A stretch of 64,000 nucleotides of DNA from JAJECS01 sp965219705. GTDB lineage: Bacteria; Chloroflexota; UBA11872. Numbering within the stretch: the stretch's first letter is position 1; the number at the start of each line of letters is the position of its first letter. The stretch is from contig OZ244789.1 in NCBI GenBank assembly GCA_965219705.1, positions 2,108,001 through 2,172,000 on the forward strand. Direction: 5' to 3'. The notes under the pieces are model-generated. The model was not told the DNA's origin, did not search any database, and worked only from the letters and a program-made list of their open reading frames with translations. Positions 8,785 through 17,043 of the stretch are shown in pieces. The position numbers and the translations under genes are program-made.

Positions 8785-9789
8785 ATGGCAGACCAGAGCG
8801 GCAAGCTGCGGGCGGCATTGATTGGCATCGGTCACGACCACGCGTGGGGCAAGGTGCAAGCGCTGCGCCGCTCCGTTGATATGGAGTTCGTGGGCGCGTT
8901 CGAGCCTGACGCCGCGGAATGGGGCCGGCAGCAAGCGAACGGTCGCTTCACGGACGTCACGCCCATGTCCGAGGTCGACGTGCTCCATGACGAGACGATT
9001 CCGGTGGTGTTCGTCGAGACGCTGCCGCGGCACAACTTGCGCTGGGCGCGCCGCGCGCTGGAGCACGGCAAGCACATCCACCTCGACAAGGCGCCGTCAC
9101 CGTCGCTCAACGATCTGCGGGCGGTGATCAATCTGGCCGCCGCACGGAGCCTGCACGTCCAAATGGGCTACCAGTTCCGCTACAACCCGGCGATCGAGCT
9201 GGGACTGCGCGCCATGCAAGAGGGCTGGCTTGGAAACGTCACCCGCATCAACGTCGACATCCCGACCCACATCGGCGGATACGCCGACGTTCGAGCCAAG
9301 GACGGCGCGCATGCCGGCACCATGTTCTACCTCCTGGGATGCCATGTGCTCGATGCGGCCATGCTGTTTCTGGGCAAGCCGTCGAGCGTGTGGGCCGCCC
9401 ACCGCCGAGACGCACGCGGTGCGGGCGAGCCGTTCGAGGACAACTGCACGGCGGTTCTGGAGTATCCAGGCGCCGTGGCGGTGATCCAGACTTGGATCAC
9501 CGGCAATGACCCCATGCGGCACCGGCGGTTCCAAGTGATCGGCGAGCGCGGCTCAATCCTGATCGAGCCGATCGAGCCGCCGGGCGTCCGCCTATTCCTC
9601 AGCGAACCGCACGAGGACTTCCCGGCAGGCTGGAGCGAGCCGGTGATCCCCATGCGTCCCAGATATGACGGCGACATCGAAGACCTGGCCGCGTGGGTTC
9701 GCGGCGAGCGCACGCCTGCGTATACGGCGGCGCACGACCTGGCCGCGCACGAGACACTCCTCCGCATCTGCGGCGTGATCGACGGCTGA
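8785..9789 (+). CDS. Gfo/Idh/MocA-family oxidoreductase
   Basis: 334 residues. The ATG at 8785 is preceded by AAGGAG at 8770-8775. The N-terminal NAD(P)-binding Rossmann fold starts RAALIGIGHDHAWGK. Then come VFVETLPRHNLRWARRALEHGKHIHLDKAPSPS (the usual EKP motif reads DKA, retaining a Lys) and a C-terminal alpha/beta substrate domain with MGYQFRYNP and MFYLLGCHVLDAAMLFLG, where the His is the usual catalytic position. Family members oxidise sugars, inositols and related polyols. The exact substrate is unknown. Confidence 0.87.
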   Translation: MADQSGKLRAALIGIGHDHAWGKVQALRRSVDMEFVGAFEPDAAEWGRQQANGRFTDVTPMSEVDVLHDETIPVVFVETLPRHNLRWARRALEHGKHIHLDKAPSPSLNDLRAVINLAAARSLHVQMGYQFRYNPAIELGLRAMQEGWLGNVTRINVDIPTHIGGYADVRAKDGAHAGTMFYLLGCHVLDAAMLFLGKPSSVWAAHRRDARGAGEPFEDNCTAVLEYPGAVAVIQTWITGNDPMRHRRFQVIGERGSILIEPIEPPGVRLFLSEPHEDFPAGWSEPVIPMRPRYDGDIEDLAAWVRGERTPAYTAAHDLAAHETLLRICGVIDG

Positions 9790-9861
9790 TCTCGCGCAAT
9801 CAACTCTCGCCCGCAAGCGACTGGTGCTCGGGCACACGATGGTGTCGGAGTTGAGGGCAGG

Positions 9862-10758
9862 TTAGGGCGCAGGGGCCTGCGTGAGGTTGCGCAGCTCGGC
9901 GGCGGCGCCCGGCTCGATACCGCACTCGGCGGCGACGCCCTCGTTCACCTCGATGGCGTAGCGGGCGGGCGCCGCCGACCTCGTGATCGGCAGGTCCGGC
10001 GCGGTCTCGTGCTCCGGACGCATGGTCTGTACGTCGACCACCACTGAGTCGCGGTTGATGAAGATGATGTCGAGCGGGATGAGGGTGCCCTTCATCCAGA
10101 AACTCAGGATCTCCTCGTCCGAGTAGACGAACAGCATGCCGCGGTCGTGCCCCAGGGATTCGCGGCCCATGAGGCCGGCGGCGCGCTCCTCCGGATCGTC
10201 CGCCACTTCAAGATAGAGCTCGCAGGCGCCGATAGCTGCCGCCGCCTGGATTTCCGGTCCGGGCGTGGGCGTTGGCGAGGGCGCAGGAGTGGAAGTCGCG
10301 GTCGCGGTGGGTGTTGGCGACGGCGTGGACGTCGGGGCGGCGGTCGCGGTAGGTGTGGGTGCAGTTGACGGCGTGGGAGTTGGAGACGCGGTCGCGGCGG
10401 GCGTTGGCGAGGGCGTAGAAGTGGGGGCGGCTGTCGCGGTTGGCGTGGGTGTCGGTGACGGCGTGGGAGTTGGAGACGCGGTAGCGGTGGGCGTTGGCGA
10501 GGGCATGGACGTCGGGGCGGCGGTCGCGGTAGGTGTGGGTGCAGTTGACGGCGTGGGAGTTGGAGATGCGGTCGCGGCGGGCGTTGGCGAGGGCATAGAA
10601 GTGGGGGCGGCGGTCGCGGTTGGCGTGGGTGCTGGTGGCGGCGTGGGGCGTGCGGATGTGGTAGGGCGCGGCGTCAGCTCGACAGCGGCGGGCTGCGCGG
10701 CGCAGGCGGCCAGCATCGCCGCGGCGACTAGGCAGGAGACCAGGCCAACCAGGCTCAT
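9862..10758 (-). CDS. DUF192 lipoprotein with a Thr-Pro repeat linker
   Basis: 298 residues. A hydrophobic signal ends in the lipobox LAAC (Cys19), so the protein is a predicted membrane-anchored lipoprotein. Residues 43-162 are four consecutive 30-residue Thr/Pro/Ala units that act as a spacer. The C-terminal DUF192 domain (about 172-290) shows LEVADDPEERAAGLMGRESL, GMLFVYSDEEILSFWMKGTL and PLDIIFINRDSVVVDVQTM. DUF192 proteins are small beta-rich secreted proteins of unclear biochemical role. The opposite-strand open frame over the repeat is an artefact of its base composition. Confidence 0.88.
   Translation of the reverse strand: MSLVGLVSCLVAAAMLAACAAQPAAVELTPRPTTSARPTPPPAPTPTATAAPTSMPSPTPAATASPTPTPSTAPTPTATAAPTSMPSPTPTATASPTPTPSPTPTPTATAAPTSTPSPTPAATASPTPTPSTAPTPTATAAPTSTPSPTPTATATSTPAPSPTPTPGPEIQAAAAIGACELYLEVADDPEERAAGLMGRESLGHDRGMLFVYSDEEILSFWMKGTLIPLDIIFINRDSVVVDVQTMRPEHETAPDLPITRSAAPARYAIEVNEGVAAECGIEPGAAAELRNLTQAPAP
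10273..10632. repeat. Four 90-bp tandem repeats with 180-bp higher-order period
   Basis: This is the coding minisatellite inside the DUF192 lipoprotein. Four in-frame 90-bp units alternate between two types, one with PAATAS and one with PTATAS at the same place. Blocks 180 bp apart (around 10361-10450 and 10541-10630) differ at only a few bases, which points to recent duplication of a two-unit block. Confidence 0.85.
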
Positions 10759-10801
10759 CGCCAGGAGAATCCGCAGCCACGGCGCATCGCTGCCCGCGCG
10801 G

Positions 10802-11215
10802 TCAATCCTCGCCCGCGAGCGCGCGGTGCTCGCGCAGCACGATGGTGTCGGAGTGGTCGGCGGGATACGGCGGCGACGTTACGAACAGCACCCGCGCCGG
10901 GGTCTCCCCCACGCAAGCGAACTCGAGGGTCTCGTGCGGCAGGGTCACCACAGACTCACCGGCATCGAGCTCAACGCTCTGCGGCCGGCCCTGAGCCTCG
11001 TCGAACGAGGTGACGCGAACGCGCCCGGCCAGCACATAGGTCAGCTGCTCGATCGTGCGGTGAGCGTGCGGCCGGTAGGACGCACCGGGCTCGAGGAGCC
11101 CTTCGGCAAGTGTCATATGGCGTGCGGGCGCCAGGTCGATGGGCCACACGGGCACGTCGTCCGGCGCCAAGACGCGCGGGCCGGGGCGCCGCACCCGCAG
11201 CGTGGCGTTGCCCAA
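10802..11215 (-). CDS. Cupin-domain protein
   Basis: 137 residues from a TTG at 11215. No other start is available before the in-frame TAG at 11225-11227, except an internal GTG a few codons later. Cupin motif 1 reads YRPHAHRTIEQLTYVLAGRV (about residues 47-66), and motif 2 lies near PHETLEFACVGE. The His-X-His and downstream Glu fit a metal-binding beta-barrel, as in small cupins with isomerase, dioxygenase or storage roles. It is the third gene of a VOC-transaldolase-cupin run and sits in the same reading frame as the transaldolase, three sense codons after its TAG. Confidence 0.82.
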   Translation of the reverse strand: MGNATLRVRRPGPRVLAPDDVPVWPIDLAPARHMTLAEGLLEPGASYRPHAHRTIEQLTYVLAGRVRVTSFDEAQGRPQSVELDAGESVVTLPHETLEFACVGETPARVLFVTSPPYPADHSDTIVLREHRALAGED

Positions 11216-11224
11216 AAAAACGTC

Positions 11225-12004
11225 CTAAGCCGAAGCGCCCTCGTGCAACGAGACCGGCACGCCGTCCAGGTATCCGGCGTCATGCATCTGCACCCACTCG
11301 CCCATGAAGGTGTCATTCCACTGGCTGGTGAGCGGATGCTCCATCATCTCGGCGAAGACATTCCAGAAGATGATGATGCCGTCGGCGCCGTCGCGCAGCG
11401 CCGCGTGGGCCGTGTCGACCGAGCGCACCAGCGCCGCCGTAATGTACGGACGCTGCTCCCAGCCGCGGAACATTGCCACGCACTCGCGCACGAGCTTGGT
11501 GGGATCGCCGCCCACCTGCTTCACCGGCTCGCAGAACGGCAGGATATGCGTCGCGCCGGCCTGCGCCACGGCCGCCGCTTGGCCGAGCGAGAAGCACGTG
11601 GTGCAGAACGTCTCAACGCCCTCGGCCTTGAGCACGCTGAAGGCTTCCAGGCCGTGCACCGCGCAGGGAATCTTGATGATGACCTGGTCGGACATGCGCG
11701 TGAACACGTGCGAGACGTCCAGCAGCTCTTGGGTGGTGTGCCCGTCAACCTCCACCACGACCTGCTTGTCGGTGATGTCCAGGTAGCGCTTCACCAACTC
11801 GGTGAGCGGCCCGTACTTCTGGACCATCTCGTTGAGAACCACCGTATTGGTCACGATGCCGTAGCCCCCGCGGGGCAGCCAGACTTTGAGGTCCTCGGGA
11901 TCGCCGGCCAGCCAGATGGCCGGTCCGCTTCCCCGCTGACGCGACTCGGTCACCGGTCCGGCTGCCGCTGGCGCGCTGTTGGCGTGTGCCATCGCGTTAC
12001 TCAC
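11225..12004 (-). CDS. Transaldolase/fructose-6-phosphate-aldolase-like protein
   Basis: 259 residues. The GTG at 12004 is chosen because a perfect GGAGG (12012-12016) lies 7 nt upstream; an ATG at 11992 is the alternative. The TIM-barrel pattern of the small transaldolase family is visible: IWLAGDPEDLKVW, GIVTNTVVL, then SDQVIIKIPCAVHGLEAF with the Schiff-base Lys, VETFCTTCFSLGQAAAVAQAGA and ILPFCEPV. Two Cys next to the active strand are unusual. The start overlaps the VOC gene by 8 nt. It may act on a sugar phosphate or another aldol, but the substrate is not deducible. Confidence 0.82.
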   Translation of the reverse strand: MSNAMAHANSAPAAAGPVTESRQRGSGPAIWLAGDPEDLKVWLPRGGYGIVTNTVVLNEMVQKYGPLTELVKRYLDITDKQVVVEVDGHTTQELLDVSHVFTRMSDQVIIKIPCAVHGLEAFSVLKAEGVETFCTTCFSLGQAAAVAQAGATHILPFCEPVKQVGGDPTKLVRECVAMFRGWEQRPYITAALVRSVDTAHAALRDGADGIIIFWNVFAEMMEHPLTSQWNDTFMGEWVQMHDAGYLDGVPVSLHEGASA

Positions 12005-12416
12005 TGTCGTGCCTCCCGTCCACAAGCTGCAGTCCCATGTCTTGCGTGGCGTCGGTGTCGAGGAAACTGATCCGCCAGCCCGACGAGCTCACGATTGGCG
12101 CGGTCCCGTCGATGCCGTGCTCGCCCTGCAAGGTCGCGAGCGTCGCGTCCATGGCGTCGTCGCGAAAGGCCACGTGATGCACGCTGGGTCCATGCTCGTC
12201 GAGGTGCGCGGCAAACTTGCTGCGGGTGGAATCGGTGGGGCAGATCAGCTCCAGGAAGGCCCCCGAGTCGCCGACCTTGAGCGCCGCGTACCGATTGCCC
12301 TCTTCCTCGGACGCCCAGATTTGCTCCGGTTCCATGCCGAGGGTGTCGCGGAAGAGCTCGAGCGCCCGGTCGAGGTCCGGGACGACGTAGGCCACATGGT
12401 GAATCGCGTCAAACAT
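11997..12416 (-). CDS. VOC protein, methylmalonyl-CoA-epimerase-like
   Basis: 139 residues. IHHVAYVVPDLDRALELFRD starts the first module and carries the first metal His. GAFLELICP gives a Glu, and SVHHVAFRDD opens the second module with a second His. The last ligand strand reads MGLQLVDG, with Gln where epimerases normally have Glu, so the metal site may be altered. Overall length and motif order resemble methylmalonyl-CoA epimerase, but no mutase or carboxylase gene is nearby and the function remains open. It is the first gene of the cluster with the transaldolase and cupin. Confidence 0.8.
   Translation of the reverse strand: MFDAIHHVAYVVPDLDRALELFRDTLGMEPEQIWASEEEGNRYAALKVGDSGAFLELICPTDSTRSKFAAHLDEHGPSVHHVAFRDDAMDATLATLQGEHGIDGTAPIVSSSGWRISFLDTDATQDMGLQLVDGRHDSE
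12012..12016 (-). promoter_or_regulatory. Ribosome-binding site fixing the transaldolase start
   Basis: GGAGG on the minus strand, 7 nt before GTG 12004, inside the 3' end of the VOC gene. Confidence 0.7.
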
Positions 12417-12564
12417 ACGCAGTCTCGCAGTGCAGTGCGGCTATGGCCCTGAGTTTACGCGGCGCGGCGGTCGCTGGCTGCCGCGCGGGGGGATGCCTCG
12501 CGCCGGCGACGATGGCTGCGCCCTTGGCATGCGGAGGGACCACCGGTCGGTGCGCAGCTCTCCC

Positions 12565-13320
12565 TCAAGCCTGCGCGGCTCCTTTGCCCGAATATGGCGA
12601 CCGCGCCGGCCGATTGGGCGTCGTGGCGCTTGGGCAGATGTCGTTCAACGTGCACGCGTCGCATTGCGGCCGCCGGGCCTCGCAGACGCGGCGTCCGTGA
12701 AAGATCAATCCGATGCCGGTGAAGACCCACGCGTCGCGATCAAGGAGGCCCATCACGTCGCGTTCAATCTGGACCGGGTTGTCGTGCCTGGTGAGCCCCA
12801 GCCGCTGCGACAGCCGGGCGACGTGCGTGTCCACCACCACGCCGCTCGGGATGCCGAACGCCTCGCCTAGCACGACGTTGGCGGTCTTGCGGGCGACGCC
12901 GCGCAGCTTGAGCAGAGAGTCCATGGTTGCCGGCACCTGTCCGTCGAACTCCTCCACTAGTTGAGCGGCCGTCGCCCTGATCGACATGGCTTTCTGGCGG
13001 TAGAACCCGGTGGGGTGCACGATGTCTTCCACCTTTTCCTGCGGCGCCGATGCCAGCGCCTCCGCCGTGGGGTAACGCGCAAACAGCGTTGGCGTCACCT
13101 TGTTGACCGCCATGTCGGTGGTCTGCGCCGACAGGATCACCGCGATCAGCAGTTGAAACGGGTCCGTGTAGGTCAGCTCGGCGGCGGCGTCGGGGTAGAG
13201 ACCGCGGAGGCGGTCGATGATCTCGGCCGTCCGCGTCCGGCGTGCGGCTTTGGACTCGCGCCAGCTGCGCACCGGCGGACCGGACCGTCGCCTGGAGACG
13301 TTGCCGCGCCGCGCTGCCAT
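12565..13320 (-). CDS. nth: Endonuclease III (DNA glycosylase/AP lyase)
   Basis: 251 residues. It removes oxidised pyrimidines and cleaves the resulting abasic site. The helix-hairpin-helix is LLKLRGVARKTANVVLGEAF with the catalytic Lys145, and the catalytic Asp164 is in VVVDTHVARL. The iron-sulphur cluster cysteines are Cys213-X6-Cys220-X2-Cys223-X5-Cys229. An Arg-rich N-terminal extension of about 30 residues precedes the first helix, and the true start could be an internal codon. The C-terminus has a short Pro/Arg tail. Confidence 0.96.
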   Translation of the reverse strand: MAARRGNVSRRRSGPPVRSWRESKAARRTRTAEIIDRLRGLYPDAAAELTYTDPFQLLIAVILSAQTTDMAVNKVTPTLFARYPTAEALASAPQEKVEDIVHPTGFYRQKAMSIRATAAQLVEEFDGQVPATMDSLLKLRGVARKTANVVLGEAFGIPSGVVVDTHVARLSQRLGLTRHDNPVQIERDVMGLLDRDAWVFTGIGLIFHGRRVCEARRPQCDACTLNDICPSATTPNRPARSPYSGKGAAQA

Positions 13321-13649
13321 TGGGGGAGCATATCGCGCAAGTCTTGGCTCAGCCGCAATGCGGCGCCTGGCGCAACACCCTGTGGATGCCCGCGGGTTTC
13401 CTCACAGATGGCCGTTGATATCATCGGGCAACCTTGAGTTGCGGTATGGCTGGAGCCAGCAGACGGGCGCTGAGCCTTCAAGGGCGTGGGATCAGGCCGT
13501 GTCGTCTTTTGTTGAAACGATGTGGAGTCGAAGAATCTGAGACTCTCCAGTCGCTGCGCTCCCGCAGCACGAGCGGTGGGCGATTCTGCCCCGCGTTTGC
13601 CGAACGATGAGCGGGTTGCTACGCACAGGTCTTCTCGACGAGGACATCT
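13321..13649. other. Intergenic region between divergent nth and vanW-like genes
   Basis: 329 bp between two divergent starts. Promoters for both are expected here, but I see no sigma-70 boxes with good spacing. Short open frames crossing it have no recognisable content. Confidence 0.5.
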
Positions 13650-15548
13650 ATGACGGCTGAATCCTCGGGCCAACCCCCGACGCGGCGGGCCGTGCTGCTG
13701 ACCGGTCTGGGTGTCGTCGGGTTTGCGGCGGCGGCGCCGGTCGCCTTTGTTGCGGCCCTGTTGCGCGGCAGCGATGGGTTGCTGCCGGCAGGCCAGAGCG
13801 TTGACGGTGTGGACGTCGGCGGCCTCTCACCCGAGGACGCGGTGGCGCGGCTTGACGCTCACTGGCAGCCCTACCTGGAGAACCCGGTGAGCTTCGAGCT
13901 CGGCGGAAAGATCTGGCGTCCGTCCGCCGCCGACATCGGCCTCACCGTGGATTATCGGGCCGTGCTGCGCGGCGTACTGGCTGCGCAAGGCGGGGGCGGC
14001 ATCACTCGTCGGATTTCCGACCCACCTGCGTCAACGGATCGGGCCCTGGTTGCGGCGCAACTCGATTCGCGGATGCTTCGGGCATACGTGGCCGGCATTG
14101 CCCAGGGCTTCGATCAGCCGGCTGTGGAGGCCAGCTTGGCCATGGCCGGCGCTGACGTTGTCGCCGTGCGGCCCGGACAAACCGGCCGCGTGGTGGATAT
14201 CGAGGCTGCCGTGCAAGCCGTTGGCGATCTCACGCAACCATCTCCAGCGGGACGGGTGGTGTCGTTGACCTTCCGTGAAGATGTGCCGACCGTCACCACC
14301 GACGCCGTGCGTGCGGCGTTGGACGAGATCACGCGCATGACCAGCGCGCCGCTGTGGCTGACGCACAAGGGCCGGGGCTGGACTATCACGCCGGAGGCGC
14401 TGCGGGCCGCCGTGGGCATCCAGCGCGATGACAACGGATTGACGCCGACCATTGACTTCACTCGCTTCAACGACCTATTCGCGGTCATCGACGACACTCT
14501 GGCCGCCGAGCCGCACCAATCCGTCTTCGACTACGACGAAGCGCGTAGCCGCGTGCTGGCCTTTGAAGTGGGCCATCCGGGGCAGCTCGTGGATCGCCCG
14601 GCGCTTGAGCAGGCCATGGCGCGGGCCGTGGACTCGCCCGATGAACGCGTGGTCGAAATCCCGCTCATTCTGCTGAACTCGGGATCCGACTTCACCGGGA
14701 ATCCGCTGGGAATACGGGACCTGCTCGCCAGCGGCGATTCGCTGTATCGCGGGTCTCCCGACTACCGCCTGCACAACATCGCCGTGGGTGCGGCAAAGCT
14801 CGACGGCTTGGTCGTGCCGGCGGGCGAGACGTTTTCCTTCCTGGAGAGCATCGGGCCGTTTCGACTCAGCGAGGGCTGGGTTGAAGGCAGCATCATCGTC
14901 GAGGACAAGACCGAGCAGGGCGTCGGGGGCGGCATCTGCCAGGTTTCGACCACGCTCTTTCGGGCTGTGCTCAATGCTGGCCTTCGGATCGAGGAGCGCT
15001 GGCCCCACCTCTATCGCGTGCGCTACTACGAGATGGGTCCCGCGCCAATTGGGATCGACGCGACCATCTACAGTCCCGGCCTCGACTTGAAGTTCCGCAA
15101 CGACACCGAGCACCCGATCATGCTTCGCGCCCACGTGGACGAGCAGCTTGGCGCGTTGACGTTCGAGATCTGGGGCGTCAACGATGGCCGCCGCGCCGAG
15201 ATCGTGGACCACAAGCTCTGGGAGTGGGAGGAGCCCCCACCCGACGAGGGCATCATTGACACGAAGGAAGAGCCGGAGTTTGGAGAGCAGGTGGAATGGG
15301 CCAAGCGCGGCGTGCAGGCGTCCTTCACGCGCATGATCACTTGGCCCAACGGCGAGGAGACCAGATCGACATTCCGTTCCAGCTTTGTTCCCTGGCCCAA
15401 CCGTTTCGTTGTCGGCATCGACGAGGCGAAGGCTCGTTTCCCCACCGACTACAACAAGTGGTTCGACGAGAACCCCGAGGATGCCGCGCGCTGGGGCGTG
15501 ATGCGCGCGCCCGACGTGCCCGGCGATCCGGACGCGCCGGCCGGCTAG
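13650..15548 (+). CDS. VanW-domain exported protein with peptidoglycan-binding-like repeats
   Basis: 632 residues. An N-terminal hydrophobic segment after TRRAVLLTGLG (about 12-38) looks like a signal anchor with a twin-Arg flavour. Two YoaR-type putative peptidoglycan-binding segments follow (about 50-145 and 160-330). The VanW domain lies at about 365-500, with YRLHNIAVGAAKLDGLVV, PAGETFSFLESIGPF, GVGGGICQVSTTLFRAVL and RVRYYEMGPAPIGIDATIY. VanW proteins occur in Gram-positive-type walls and some glycopeptide-resistance loci. The catalytic role is unknown. The acidic C-terminal tail has no sorting signal. Confidence 0.9.
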   Translation: MTAESSGQPPTRRAVLLTGLGVVGFAAAAPVAFVAALLRGSDGLLPAGQSVDGVDVGGLSPEDAVARLDAHWQPYLENPVSFELGGKIWRPSAADIGLTVDYRAVLRGVLAAQGGGGITRRISDPPASTDRALVAAQLDSRMLRAYVAGIAQGFDQPAVEASLAMAGADVVAVRPGQTGRVVDIEAAVQAVGDLTQPSPAGRVVSLTFREDVPTVTTDAVRAALDEITRMTSAPLWLTHKGRGWTITPEALRAAVGIQRDDNGLTPTIDFTRFNDLFAVIDDTLAAEPHQSVFDYDEARSRVLAFEVGHPGQLVDRPALEQAMARAVDSPDERVVEIPLILLNSGSDFTGNPLGIRDLLASGDSLYRGSPDYRLHNIAVGAAKLDGLVVPAGETFSFLESIGPFRLSEGWVEGSIIVEDKTEQGVGGGICQVSTTLFRAVLNAGLRIEERWPHLYRVRYYEMGPAPIGIDATIYSPGLDLKFRNDTEHPIMLRAHVDEQLGALTFEIWGVNDGRRAEIVDHKLWEWEEPPPDEGIIDTKEEPEFGEQVEWAKRGVQASFTRMITWPNGEETRSTFRSSFVPWPNRFVVGIDEAKARFPTDYNKWFDENPEDAARWGVMRAPDVPGDPDAPAG

Positions 15549-15556
15549 ACGCCGAC

Positions 15557-15577
15557 CGGCCGCTGGCCAAGCGGCCG
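15557..15577 (+). terminator. Hairpin after the vanW-like gene
   Basis: CGGCCGC (15557-15563) pairs with GCGGCCG (15571-15577) around a 7-nt loop, 8 nt past the stop codon and upstream of tRNA-Pro. No T-run follows, so it is only a possible terminator. Confidence 0.4.
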
Positions 15578-15607
15578 TGCTCCCTTCTAGGATGGAGGCA
15601 CGAACCG

Positions 15608-15684
15608 CGGGGCGTGGCGCAGCCTGGCAGCGCGCATCGTTTGGGACGATGAGGTCGCGAGTTCGAATCTCGCCGCCCCGACCA
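15608..15684 (+). tRNA. tRNA-Pro (anticodon TGG)
   Basis: A 77-nt cloverleaf. Acceptor CGGGGCG pairs with CGCCCCG (15674-15680). The anticodon arm CATCG-TTTGGGA-CGATG carries TGG. The T arm GCGAG-TTCGAAT-CTCGC is perfect. Discriminator A and an encoded CCA (15682-15684) end the gene. Confidence 0.96.
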
Positions 15685-15869
15685 CCGTGCTCTGCGACGC
15701 AGGCGAACCCAAGGTTTGTGGGAGGTTGCGCCGCGGCGCCGTTTGGCACCGGAAGCCAACTCCAGCGCTCAAGCAGCTGGAGCATGGACGTGGTGACGCG
15801 AACGACAATCGGGGTTGCTGGAGTTCCTATCGGCAGGCACTCCGCGCCGACGGCCGAGTTCCTGCCGGC

Positions 15870-16946
15870 GTGGTAGGCGCGGCAGATTCTCGCCGAGCCG
15901 GTCTCCTGGCCCTCGTGGCGCTGGTTGCGATTCTCGGTTCGGCCTGCCTGCTGCCGGCGGGCGGCGTCTCCCTGCGACTAGCCTGGCCGGCCGCGGGCAA
16001 CTCGGGCGATCCCACTGCCGCCGAGGCACCCAGTGCGACGGTCGCCGTGGCCTCGCAGGACCAGTCGAGCGGCCCGACGCCCGCGGCCGGAAACGGTGCC
16101 GACGCGCAGCCAACGGCTCCGACTACTGCGGGAGACGCGGCACCTGACCCCGCAGGCGCGACTATCGTGCTGGGCCGCTCGGTCGAAGGCCGCCCCATCA
16201 GCCTCGTTGAGCTGGGCGATGGTCCTCGCTGGGTGGCCGTCATCGGCGGCATTCACCAGGGCAACGAGGCGAACACGACCAATCTCGTCAATCTGTTGCT
16301 GGAACACTTCCGTGACAACCTCGACCAGATTCCCGACGGCGTTGGCCTGGCGTTTGTTCCCGACCTCAACCCCGACGGCGCGGCTGCGGGGACGCGCGAA
16401 AATGCCAACGGCGTCGATCTCAATCGCAACTGGGACGCCGACTGGCAGCCCGACAGCTACGGCCCTACCGGGCTGGTTGTCGGAGGGGGCGGCACGGAGC
16501 CGTTCTCGGAGCCTGAAACCCGCGTGCTCGCGCGCTATCTCGTTGCCAGGCCGTTTCTGGCGGCGATCTTCTACCACAGCCAGGGCGGCGTGGTCGTGCC
16601 GGGTTATGGCGACGACGGCGGCGGCTCGGTCGAGCTCGCGCGGGTGATCGCCACAGCCGCTCAATACCTCTATCTCACGGAATGGACGGCCTATCCGCTC
16701 AGCGGCCAGGCGACGGACTACCTAGCCGACGAAGGCATCCACGCGGCGGACGTGGAGCTGAGCACGCACACCGATCCCGACTTCGCCCGCAATTTGCGAG
16801 GCCTCAGCGCGGCCCTGGCGTGGGCGCAGACGCTCGATCCGGCGCCAGGCGCCGAGCGCGACATCCCAGCCGAGATTTTCGACCGCTGTGGATGTCAACT
16901 GGGCGAGGACTGCGCGGGCTTCGCGTTGGCGCTATGCCTGTGGTGA
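15870..16946 (+). CDS. M14-like zinc carboxypeptidase, exported
   Basis: 358 residues from the GTG at 15870. The open frame extends up to the tRNA, but that part is not protein-like. A hydrophobic signal ends near LVAILGSAC, possibly a weak lipobox. An Ala/Thr/Pro-rich linker follows, then the peptidase core: GGIHQGNEAN (His129, Glu133), NANGVDLNRNWDADW with the usual Asn-Arg pair, a third-ligand His in IFYHSQGGVV and a catalytic-type Glu in DVELSTHTDPDF. The zinc motif is spaced H-x3-E rather than the family's H-x2-E, so activity is uncertain. The C-terminus has a Cys-rich end (RCGCQLGEDC). The gene lies between tRNA-Pro and a tRNA 3'-end remnant. Confidence 0.78.
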   Translation: MVGAADSRRAGLLALVALVAILGSACLLPAGGVSLRLAWPAAGNSGDPTAAEAPSATVAVASQDQSSGPTPAAGNGADAQPTAPTTAGDAAPDPAGATIVLGRSVEGRPISLVELGDGPRWVAVIGGIHQGNEANTTNLVNLLLEHFRDNLDQIPDGVGLAFVPDLNPDGAAAGTRENANGVDLNRNWDADWQPDSYGPTGLVVGGGGTEPFSEPETRVLARYLVARPFLAAIFYHSQGGVVVPGYGDDGGGSVELARVIATAAQYLYLTEWTAYPLSGQATDYLADEGIHAADVELSTHTDPDFARNLRGLSAALAWAQTLDPAPGAERDIPAEIFDRCGCQLGEDCAGFALALCLW

Positions 16947-16973
16947 CGATCGCCATGACTGTTGGGCGAGCGC

Positions 16974-17002
16974 GTGAGTTCGAACCTCGCCGTTCCCGAC
17001 CA
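16974..17002 (+). pseudogene. tRNA 3'-end remnant resembling tRNA-Pro
   Basis: An intact T arm (GTGAG-TTCGAAC-CTCGC), an 8-nt acceptor-like run and ACCA are present, but no 5' half can be folded upstream. Against the 3' end of tRNA-Pro at 15657-15684 it matches at nearly every position, with a few substitutions and one extra base. It could be an attachment-site copy or a decayed tRNA. Confidence 0.5.
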
Positions 17003-17043
17003 TCCCATTGCGGCCAACGGCGTCCGCTGGCGGCGAGGACGAT

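Noticed and set aside
8671..9081. N-terminal extension of DprA
   Set aside because: The extra residues are antisense to the Gfo/Idh gene, and the DprA start at GTG 8670 gives the normal length.
10273..10632. Regular repeats considered as a CRISPR array
   Set aside because: The repeats are contiguous coding units with no unique spacers, inside an intact lipoprotein gene. No cas genes are present.
10265..12070. Long plus-strand open frame of 601 codons rich in Gly and Val
   Set aside because: It is the antisense of the Thr-Pro repeat and of the cupin and transaldolase genes. The GVGDGVDVG-like sequence is only the reverse complement of the repeat.
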